A DNA stretch of 36,880 nt from Paludibacteraceae bacterium. Its GTDB lineage: Bacteria > Bacteroidota > Bacteroidia > Bacteroidales > Paludibacteraceae. The notes under the pieces are model-generated. The model searched no databases. It saw only the letters and a list, made by a program, of their open reading frames with translations, and had not been told where the DNA came from. This document shows positions 1 through 8,700 of the stretch, one piece after another. The stretch is taken from assembly GCA_017649925.1 (NCBI GenBank), contig JAGCFX010000036.1, positions 1-36,880 on the forward strand. Direction: 5' to 3'. The first letter of the stretch is position 1, and each line of letters starts with the position of its first letter. The position numbers and the translations under genes are program-made.

Positions 1-2
1 AT

Positions 3-134
3 GTTTCCGCTGATAAGCAATTTGTCTCGCTTCGCTTGTATCAATACTCGCAGATTGATTACCAACCAATTAGCGAGAGACATTACTTGCAAGGCGAAGC
101 TGCCGCCCAAGCCGCAGTTGTGTTCGGTCTTTAA
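3..134 (+). CDS. 3' end of an unidentified gene (5' truncated by window edge)
   Basis: Frame 3 is open from the first base of the window to a TAA at 132-134 and gives 43 residues ending in AAAQAAVVFGL. The composition (Gln, Tyr, Ala; no rare-residue clusters) looks like real coding sequence, and the stop is followed at once by a perfect bidirectional terminator, as expected for a gene end converging on the integrase. I do not recognise the family. If the integrase marks an integrated element, this would be one of its cargo genes. A shorter reading in frame 1 (ATG at 1, stop at 136-138) is rich in Arg and Leu and looks like a shadow. Confidence 0.5.
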   Translation, partial: VSADKQFVSLRLYQYSQIDYQPISERHYLQGEAAAQAAVVFGL

Positions 135-142
135 TTGATGAG

Positions 143-187
143 AATATAAGAATGGGGGAGGGAGATTACCATCCCCATTCTTATATT
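143..187. terminator. Bidirectional hairpin terminator between convergent genes
   Basis: A perfect 15-bp inverted repeat pairs 143-157 with 173-187; the GC-rich core is GGGG/CCCC and the A/T-rich base supplies a U-tract on either strand. It lies between the stop of the rightward gene (134) and the stop of the leftward integrase, whose TAA (187-189) sits at the foot of the stem. Confidence 0.75.
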
Positions 188-1350
188 TAGAACCTTGGCG
201 TATTTCTTCTCGTCTTTTCTACAAGCGTATCGCTATGATGATGAAGGTAGTTATTGATACTCTGTAGGTCATGGTGACCGATTACTTCGGAAACCTCACG
301 AGGAGATAACTCGGTATCTAACAATGCCATGATACCCGAATCGCGTAATGAATAGAGTTGCAGCGTATCCGGCAAGTCAAGCTTTTTGCGCATTTGAAGC
401 CAAGTCTTTCGATACGCCTTGGTAGTTATTGGTGTCGGTCCTGGAACATATCCTTCGCTGACAAGATAATAATCCTGAGGATAATCATTCCCCAACTCTT
501 TCGACAAAATAGCCGATAGTTCTGGACTAAGAATTGCCTCGCGATATGCGTGCGTCTTCGTCTGTTCCGGATAAAGGCGAATTACTCTCTGCTTCAAATC
601 CACATTCTTAATCTGAATCTGAGTGATTTCTCGTGGACGGATAAAAGAGTTAAACATCAAGTCTATAACCACCATAAATGCCGGACATCGTTGCTCATAA
701 TACTCACGGATCATTTGGCGCTGTTCAATAGTTACCACTTCGCGATACTTAGCTTCTTTATTCATAAGTTGAACATTCCTAAAGGGATTTTCCTTGCAAT
801 AGAAATGACGTTGTCCCCATTTGAAAAGGCCCCGCAAGAACTTTATATTATCATTGTACGTGCGCGCGTTCACTCTTAACCTATTCGATTTTACATATTC
901 TGAATAGCGTACCGCCAAATAAGGCGTAAACTTAATGCAGAGGCATTCTTTTGTATGATCTTCCAACCAAGTACGGAACACGCGCACATGACTACTATAT
1001 GTACGCAACGTATCAGGGCGTACGTAACGCTTCTTTTCTTCCAAGAACGTGTCTAACATCACTCTTACAGGTTCATAGCAGCGAGCATTTTCATCCGACA
1101 GATAAGGTGACTCACCGTTACGCAGTCGGAAATTAATGGTGTCAACAATGTTTCCCGCATACTTGAGAAAACTTGCCTCGTCTTCAAAGCGGTGCATCAT
1201 ATAATTTAGTCGAATGAACTTGCGCTCCAATCGTCCGTTATGACTATTCGGAACCTTGTAAACGATAAACCAACCACGCGTTTTGTCGTGCTTCAATTGA
1301 GCAAGCTGATAATTGAAGATACCCAGCTTAAATTCAAAATCCAGTTTCAT
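187..1350 (-). CDS. Tyrosine recombinase / site-specific integrase
   Basis: This 387-residue protein is a tyrosine recombinase that would cut and rejoin DNA through a 3'-phosphotyrosine. An N-terminal arm-type region (about 1-90) precedes a SAM-like core-binding domain (about 95-190) and a catalytic domain (about 205-375). Catalytic residues that can be placed are Arg238 in FIRPRE, Lys265 in QTKTH, Arg336 in YSLRDSG, His359 in the IGHHDL box and the nucleophile Tyr368 in NNYLHH. The first His of the usual H-x-x-R box is Tyr333, an uncommon substitution. The length and the N-terminal arm domain fit integrases of Bacteroidetes mobile elements rather than XerC/D. The gene starts 191 bp downstream of the 3' end of a tRNA-His gene and reads away from it, the classic position for the integrase of a tRNA-targeting element. 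No excisionase is visible, so the rest of the element would lie to the left. Confidence 0.9.
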   Translation of the reverse strand: MKLDFEFKLGIFNYQLAQLKHDKTRGWFIVYKVPNSHNGRLERKFIRLNYMMHRFEDEASFLKYAGNIVDTINFRLRNGESPYLSDENARCYEPVRVMLDTFLEEKKRYVRPDTLRTYSSHVRVFRTWLEDHTKECLCIKFTPYLAVRYSEYVKSNRLRVNARTYNDNIKFLRGLFKWGQRHFYCKENPFRNVQLMNKEAKYREVVTIEQRQMIREYYEQRCPAFMVVIDLMFNSFIRPREITQIQIKNVDLKQRVIRLYPEQTKTHAYREAILSPELSAILSKELGNDYPQDYYLVSEGYVPGPTPITTKAYRKTWLQMRKKLDLPDTLQLYSLRDSGIMALLDTELSPREVSEVIGHHDLQSINNYLHHHSDTLVEKTRRNTPRF

Positions 1351-1403
1351 AATACAATGTATTTAAAGTTAATACAAAGTATTATACAATTTTAATGCCG
1401 ATA

Positions 1404-1439
1404 AATGGTTCCGAGTGCTCCTATGCAAGTGGAACCATT
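1404..1439. repeat. Inverted repeat upstream of the integrase, containing a 12-bp match to the tRNA-His anticodon arm
   Basis: AATGGTTCC (1404-1412) and GGAACCATT (1431-1439) are perfect 9-bp inverted arms; inside them TGC (1416-1418) pairs with GCA (1425-1427). The left part, TGGTTCCGAGTG (1406-1417), is identical over 12 bp to the anticodon loop and stem of the tRNA-His gene (complement of 1569-1580). It lies 54 bp upstream of the integrase start, where an arm-type or core recombination site, or an operator, would be expected. The function is inferred. Confidence 0.5.
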
Positions 1440-1498
1440 AAAAATTGGCAAAAAGGGTGTTAAAAGTCAGAACTGGGCATTGAAGTATTAGATGAAAT

Positions 1499-1531
1499 AA
1501 AACGCCATAACATACTATGTTACAGCGTTTT
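1499..1531 (-). terminator. Hairpin terminator downstream of tRNA-His
   Basis: AAAACGC (1499-1505) pairs with GCGTTTT (1525-1531) and TAACAT (1508-1513) with ATGTTA (1517-1522), separated by a CA/CA internal mismatch and a 3-nt loop. It lies 10 bp past the tRNA 3' end on the minus strand and is followed there by a T-rich run. Confidence 0.6.
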
Positions 1532-1540
1532 ATTTTTAGT

Positions 1541-1615
1541 GGGTGGAGAGTGGGGCTCGAACCCACGACACTCGGAACCACAATCCGATGCTCTGCCAAC
1601 TGAGCTATGACCACC
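1541..1615 (-). tRNA. tRNA-His (anticodon GTG)
   Basis: Read on the minus strand, the gene folds as a cloverleaf: D stem GCTC/GAGC, anticodon stem TCGGA/TCCGA with loop TTGTGGT (anticodon GTG), a 5-nt variable loop, and T stem GTGGG/CCCAC with loop TTCGAGC. An extra 5' G (complement of 1615) opposite C73 fits the G-1 identity element of tRNA-His. CCA is not fully encoded. The acceptor stem as read has two adjacent mismatches: T5-T68 and C6-C67. A consensus promoter lies just upstream and a hairpin terminator just downstream, so it is a single-gene transcript. Confidence 0.92.
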
Positions 1616-1646
1616 ATATGCGCTCCGTTATTCTCAAAAGCGGGTG

Positions 1647-1678
1647 CAAAGGTACTGCTTTTTTTTGAAATACGCAAA
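1647..1678 (-). promoter_or_regulatory. Bacteroidetes-type promoter of tRNA-His
   Basis: On the minus strand a TTTG (1675-1678) is followed after exactly 20 bp by TACCTTTG (1647-1654), matching the -33/-7 consensus of the Bacteroidetes primary sigma factor. The -7 element ends about 31 bp upstream of the tRNA 5' end. Confidence 0.8.
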
Positions 1679-1703
1679 TATTTTGCACTTTTTTTGCAAA
1701 AAA

Positions 1704-1735
1704 TTTTTATATATGGGAAATTTGTTGTACCTTTG
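1704..1735 (+). promoter_or_regulatory. Promoter of the barrel / giant repeat protein unit
   Basis: TACCTTTG at 1728-1735 is a full -7 match. Twenty bp upstream is TTTT (1704-1707), a weak -33 element. The transcript would have a 5' leader of roughly 65-70 nt before the ATG at 1810. Confidence 0.7.
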
Positions 1736-1809
1736 CCGCCTAATTATTGTGCGCACACATGTGCAAAGTATGCGCATACGCGGATAAATACAGATAAATA
1801 TATAGAACC

Positions 1810-2772
1810 ATGAGATACTATTTTTCCAAATCCTTTGGTCAGAAACTGATGTGTTGTGCCGTGATGTTGGCGCTGGCGCTGAGCGTGAGTGCTCAGAGTT
1901 GGCTGAAACGTCATAGCGCGTTTGAGGATGGCGACAACTACCATTTCGGGTACGTGAGCGGTAGTGTAGGCTATTCAATGCTGCAAACGCGTCTGCCGAA
2001 CGCGTTGCCGCACGGTAAAGCCGGCGGTGCCATCGGCGTGGGCTATGAGTTCCGCAACAGCGGCTTATGGACCAGCGTGGGCGCACAGCTGAGTTTTCAC
2101 CGTTCCTCGCTGGAAGTGGACGAGTATATCGACGACCACGACGGCCTCGATACGCAGAACAAGCCGAACACCTTCCATTACCGTGTGAATCAGGTGGATA
2201 ATATAGAGTGGAACTATATCGACGTGCCCGTGATGATCGGATACTATATCTATGGTTTTCATGTCGGCGCCGGTGTGAAGGTTAGCTATGCGCTGAACCC
2301 GAAGGTACGCACGAAAGGTACCTACAACCTGAGTGCAACGAATCATTTCTACCAGACTACCTTCGAGAACATGCCTGACCACGGCTACACCGACTATCCG
2401 TACGAAGGAACGACGAACGCGAACCTGAACGTAGGCGCATCGCTCATCGGCGAGATAGGCTATGACCTACTCTCCTCCATGCCGACCACGAGCCGCTTAT
2501 GCCATGTGCTGAAGATTGCTTTCTACTTCGAGTACGGCCTGAACAACCAGTTGCGTGAACGCGACGGAGAGACCTGGAAGACCAAGTTGACGACCGAAGT
2601 AGAGCCCGGCAAATGGGACGCTACAAAAATACAAATCAATCCGCATATCAATACTTTCGCCCAGCCGGCACGCACGGTGCCGTTCTTCACGGGCGTTAAG
2701 TTGACCTATATGATCGGCGGTAGCCGCACTGCGCGTGTAGGCTTCCACCACGGATGTATGTGCTATAACTGA
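1810..2772 (+). CDS. Outer-membrane beta-barrel protein (PorT-like)
   Basis: This 320-residue protein has a clear signal peptide ending near LALSVSAQS (about residue 29), then alternating hydrophobic/aromatic strands and Gly-rich turns typical of eight- to ten-stranded outer-membrane barrels (for example GAIGVGYEF, VGAQLSF, IDVPVMIGYY, VGAGVKVSYAL). The IDVPVMIGYY-type strand is characteristic of the PorT-like family common in Bacteroidales. It lacks the usual C-terminal aromatic residue and ends in the odd GCMCYN. Only 8 bp separate its stop from the start of the giant repeat protein, and there is one promoter upstream, so the two are almost certainly co-transcribed. It may anchor or help export its neighbour, but that is inference from position; it does not resemble the PorP/SprF partners usually linked to type B sorting domains. 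Confidence 0.8.
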   Translation: MRYYFSKSFGQKLMCCAVMLALALSVSAQSWLKRHSAFEDGDNYHFGYVSGSVGYSMLQTRLPNALPHGKAGGAIGVGYEFRNSGLWTSVGAQLSFHRSSLEVDEYIDDHDGLDTQNKPNTFHYRVNQVDNIEWNYIDVPVMIGYYIYGFHVGAGVKVSYALNPKVRTKGTYNLSATNHFYQTTFENMPDHGYTDYPYEGTTNANLNVGASLIGEIGYDLLSSMPTTSRLCHVLKIAFYFEYGLNNQLRERDGETWKTKLTTEVEPGKWDATKIQINPHINTFAQPARTVPFFTGVKLTYMIGGSRTARVGFHHGCMCYN

Positions 2773-2780
2773 TTACGGCT

Positions 2781-5700
2781 ATGAGAAAATACGTATATAC
2801 TATTCTGAGTTGCGCAGTTCTTCTGTGCGCAGCAGTGGTAAATGCTTATGCTGCCAACGGTATTATCTCGACACGACATTACAACCTCTGTCCGGGTGAT
2901 ACGATCTCGTTAGACGGCGTAAACAAAGTATTTCAAGACACTATTATCCGCGACACCATCAAGGTTGCGAGCCCGACGCAAGACAGCATCTATGTGTATG
3001 TCATCAACTTCGGCGTGGCTTACAACATGACGGAGAGTCGCGAGATAGAAGCGGGTCAGACTTTCGTTTGGCGCGGTAGAACGATTCGAAAACCGGGTAC
3101 GTATGTCCGGACCTACAAGTCCCAAGACGGCTGCGATAGTATCTATACGCTGACGGTGACGGAGCGCGTGTCAACGGAGGCTTTCTATTCGGTCTTTGAC
3201 ACCACTATCTGTCACGGAGAGTCCTTCACATGGGAGGGCACGACGTACACGGAGTCCGACACCGTCTATCGTATCAAGCCGAACGCGAAGGATGGGCGGG
3301 ATAGCATCTATGTGCTGCACCTGACGGTAGCGCCTATCTGGCGCAAGACGGAACGCATTGAGGTTGATGAGTTCCCCTTCTCGCACCGCGGCAAGACCTT
3401 CGATGCTCCGGGCACGCAGACCGTGACCTATATCTCCTCGCAGGGTTGCGATAGTATATACACCATCATTGTGAACCTACGGCATATTGTAGATGAGCAG
3501 AGTGCGTTGATCTGTGCGGGCGATTTCTACGACTGGCAAGGAGAGAAATATACGGATGCCGCGACCTACACGGTAGTGGACGGAGACGTGACGCATATCT
3601 TGCACCTCACGGTGAAGAACGTCGCGACCACTTATCTCAATGAGACGGTCTGCGACGGTGGATATTACTCGCTTGGCGGCAAACAGTACAACACGAGCGG
3701 CGTCTATCGCGACACCTTCAAAGTGAGCGGTTGCGACTCCATCGTAGTGCTCTCACTCAATGTCGTAAAACCCGACACCACTGTCTATGTTCACACCATG
3801 CAAGCCGGCGAGACCTACACATGGGAGGGCACAAACTACACGACCACAGGCACTTACGACAAGGTAAGCATTGACGCCAACGGTTGCGACCACGTCAAAC
3901 GACTTATCCTCACCACGCAACATGTGGATACGATAGAGCATACGGCTACTATCTGTCCGGGTGACTCGCTGGAGTGGAACGGCATCGTAGGCTACGCCAC
4001 GCGCGACTACACGCGTTTCGTGGACCTGCCGAATGGCGACAAACGTTTGTACATCTTACATCTGACGGCAAAGAAATTAGTCGTTATCCCGAAACAACTC
4101 ACTTTCTGCCCGGGTACGACGGTCAGCTTCAACGGCAAGACCTACGACACGCCGGGAATGTATGAGGACATCTATACCTGCGATACAATCTATCAGGTGA
4201 ACGTGACGCGTAAACCGGCAGAAGTACATGTCACCACCGCTACGTTTGACGGCAAGAGCACCTATACATGGAACTTCGAGCATAACGGCACACCGGAGAG
4301 TATCCCGTTCACGGATGCCGGCATATATGAGGAGCAGTACCCGAATGCAGACGGCTGTAATGACACCTATCGCCTTATCCTGACGGTGGACAGCGCCGAG
4401 TATCACTTCACGGAGAACAAAACGATTTGTGAGCACGAAGAGTTCGAGTGGCACGGTCAGACTATCCGCGGTAGTGAGCACGCAGGCACGACCTACGACT
4501 ATACGGACAGTTACGTCACCAAAGCCGGCAAGGACAGTATCTATACCCTGCACCTGACGGTGAACGAGACCACCTATGGCTACGAACGCGTTGAGTTCTT
4601 CGGGTTCCCGACTTCATACCATAGCATCACCATGCCGGAAGCCGGTACGTATTATGACACCGTACCAAACGCCAAGGGTTGCGACTCGATCATCACTATT
4701 GTGGCGGTTCGTCGCGTGATTAAAGATATTGAGGAGAAGAGTATCTGTGCGGGTTCGTACTACGAATGGCGCGGCCAACGCTACACCATCGCCGGCGAAT
4801 ATAACGAAACGGAGAAGACCAAGAACGGACGCTACGACAGTATCTATCACTGCCTGAAGTTAAGCGTTGTTCCTGCAATCATAGGCGGCAGCAAAGATAC
4901 CACTATTTGCCGTGGCAACTATATCATCTTCGGCGGTCAGCAACTCTCCGAGAGAGGCGTTTATTACGACACGCTCGTTGCTTCCAATGGCTGTGATTCT
5001 ATCATTTCGCTTCGTCTCAACATAGCAGACGTGCACCTGGAGACGCAAGTCTTCCAGCGCGACGAAGGCGAGTCCTTCACTTGGGACGTGACAGGCAAGA
5101 CCTACACGGCGCCGTTCACCAAAGATACCGTACTGCAGAACGGTTTGGGTTGCGATAGTATCGTTCGCCTGATCCTGACCGCTAATCACGTGGATACCGT
5201 GGATACCGCGGCTACCATCTGTAGCGGAGAAGCCCTCTACTGGCATGGCACGAACTACTACACGCAAGGCCAATATACGAATGTAGAGACGCAAACCAAC
5301 GGCGATAAGATAGTCTTCCGTCTGAATCTGACAGTAGAAGGTCAGATGAAAGAGATTGTACAGAAGTACTTCGCTATCTGTCCGGGTGCAAGCGTCACAT
5401 TCAATGGCAAGACTTATTCGGAGGCCGGCACATTTGACGAGCCGTATAACTGCGATACCATCTATCGCGTTACCATTGCCCAGAATCCGGCTAACAACTA
5501 TATCACGCAGGCTATCTTCAACGGCACCGACGCTTATACATGGCAGTTGAAAGTGGACGGTGTGAACAAAGACTCTGTCGTGACAGAGGCAGGCACCTAC
5601 TCGCATTATGAGTATAACGACCAGACGGGTTGTAGCGACCTCTATCGTTTGATTCTCACGGTGGACAGCAGTTCGTATCACTTCGACCAAACGGCTGACA

Positions 5701-8700
5701 TCTGCGAGGACGGCAGTTATACATGGTCTGTCAACGGAGCTACATACCACGACCTGGCTGCCGGCACATACGACTACTACAAAGAACTGAAGACGGTATC
5801 CGGCAAGGACAGCATCTATCATCTGACGCTGACCGTTCATCCTATTGTACGCACGACGGAAATGGTGGACTTCGTCTCCTTCCCTGTTTACTACCGCGGC
5901 TATCAGTTCAGTCAAGGCGAAGCACATGAGTTCGTTTTCACGAATCAATACGGTTGCGACTCTATCATTACCGTCATTGCCAACAAGCGCGACCTGATTG
6001 ATGAAGAGCAGGCAACGATCTGTTCGGGTGACTACTACGACTGGCGTGACCATCGTTACACCACGCAGGGTACATACCAGGAGATCGAGAAGACCAAAGA
6101 CGGCTTACACGATAGTATCTACCATCGCTTGATCCTGACCGTTAATGACTTCCCCACCACCTATATCACACGGACTATCTGCCGTGGCGGTAGCGTGACC
6201 TTCGGCGGCGCGACTTACTCGGAGGCAGGCGTTTATCCGCATACTTATCTAAGAGACGGTTGCGACTCGACGGTAGTGCTGACGCTCAATGTCATCGATG
6301 CCGACACCACAATACTGATACCCCACTTGGTAGATGGCACGACAGAGTATGTATGGCCTGTTAACGGCAAGACCTACGCTGTTCCGGGCGTTTATGACAC
6401 CGTACTTACCAACCAGTATCAGTGCGATTCAATCGTTCGCCTGGCGCTCTATACCGACTATGTGGATACCATTGATACGACGGCTACTATCTGTCCGGGC
6501 GAAGTGCTCTACTGGCATGGTCTGACGGGTCGCGAGACGAAGACCTACGAGCGCATTGAGACGCAAGGGGCGACGAAGATTCTTTATCGCTTGCACCTGA
6601 CGGTATTGGAGGCACATGAATTACCTATCAACCTCAACGTCTGCGCCGGAGAGACCGTAAGCTTCAACGGCAAGACCTATTCGGAGGCCGGCACCTACTT
6701 CGACCGCTACAGTTGTGATACCACCTACCGCATTACAGTTGTAAAACACCCGACACAAGTACATGTGACAAACGCAACATGGGATGGTCAAGGTGCTTAC
6801 ACGTGGATCTATACGCACGACGGACAGGAAGAGACCGAGTCCATCAACGCTGCCGGTACCTATAACCGCTACTGGGACAATGCGCAAGGGTGTAAGGAGA
6901 CCTATCGCCTGATCCTGACATTGGATAACACGACCTATCATTTCGTAGAGACAATGACGGTCTGCGAGGGCGACGCGTACTCATGGCGCGGCAAGGACAA
7001 CCTCAGCCGTCAAGCTGTCGGACAAACGACAAGCTATTATGACCGCTATAAGACCGCCGCAGGTCAAGACTCTATCTATGAGTTGAAACTGACGGTGCTG
7101 GCTGCAAGTCGTTCGTCACGTTCCGTCACATTCTGCGAGCAGATAGAATGGAAGGGCGTTACCTACACCAGTTCACAAGCCGTTTATGACACGCTGCGTA
7201 ACGCAGAGGGTTGCGACAGCATCGTAACGCTATATCTGGATAAGATGCCGAGTTATTATTTCCACGATACGGCTACCATCACGCAAGGCGAAATATTGTT
7301 GTGGCACGGCTTAAGCATCAATACCGAAGGTCTGTTCCGCGACCCGCATACCACGGTGAACGGTTGCGATAGTACCTATGAGATCGGCGTGGGTATGATT
7401 GCTGCTACACCGCACTCGAATACCTACACGATTGTTAAAGAGATATGTGATGGTGATGTATTTGAATGGCGCGGCAATAACTATACTACTTCCGGCACGT
7501 ATATCGATTCTATTCCTGAAGTGATTGATCCGGACCCGACTATTGCACACCCGGATTCTATCTTTGTACTGAAACTGACCGTTTGGCCGGAGAGCAAAGA
7601 TACCGTTATGCAGCACTTGTACACCTGTGGCGCAGATGCCGTAATACGGTATAACGGACAGGAATACACCAAGAACGACACCATCATTACTACCTTCCCG
7701 ACGATTCACGGTTGCGATAGTATTGTGAAAGTGTTCTTGCATTTCAATACGGCATTGTTCATCAGCGATACCGTTGAGATCTCCGACTCTGAACTGCCAT
7801 ACACCTGGACTTACCGTTTGGGCGGTGCGCAGCGCGATACCGTGATCACCGCTTCCGGTACCTATACCCATATTTCTCCGGCAGAGGGCGGTTGCGTGAA
7901 TAAGGAGCAACTCTTGCTGATTGCTTATCCCACCTATCTGTACGAAGAAGAAGTTATTGCTTGTTCGGCAGACCTGCCTTATCACTGGCAGAACGGTCCG
8001 GCAGAGCATGTCAATGATGACTTGCAACATGCGATAGGCGAGACGAAACAGTATGAATACCACTACTCCAGTGTCAATCACATGGATAGTATCTACCGCT
8101 TGCATCTGACGATTCTGAAGAGTCCGGATACGACGGTATACGTTCACGGATGCCAAAACAAGGGAGCTTTGTGGCGTGACCAACTGTACATGTCCGATAC
8201 CACCTTCGTGGATCGTGTTCCGGTAACGCCGTATGATCCGCTGATGCCTTGCGATTCGATAGTTACCGTCAATATTATCATTGATACCATCTATCGTATT
8301 CGCATCGATACCGTGATGTGCGAGTACCAGTTGCCGCTCGTTATCGGACGCGTTAATCCGGATACGATTTGGGATGAGCGCGACTTCCGACACGATTCAG
8401 ACGTCACGATTTGCGGTTGCGACTCTATCATCGAGGGTAATTTGAAGATCATACCTAAGTTGACGCATAACGACTCAACCTTCATCTGTGAGGATGAGAT
8501 CAAGAAGAATCCTGTTGTTCTAGGCGATTTGGTTAGTCCGGCGTTCTTGGGTAAAGACGGTGGCAAGTGGGATAACAAATGGCAAGGCAAATGGACCGGT
8601 GTCAAATATACTTCCGATACCATCGTCTGGGATTGCAACCATGAGTATTTCCACCATATCATTGTTCGTCCGAGCCAGAAGATGGTGAAAGATACCAACT

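Noticed and set aside
1-138. Frame 1 reading from the ATG at position 1
   Set aside because: Arg/Leu-rich with no conserved look; frame 3 has better composition and its stop sits directly before the terminator.
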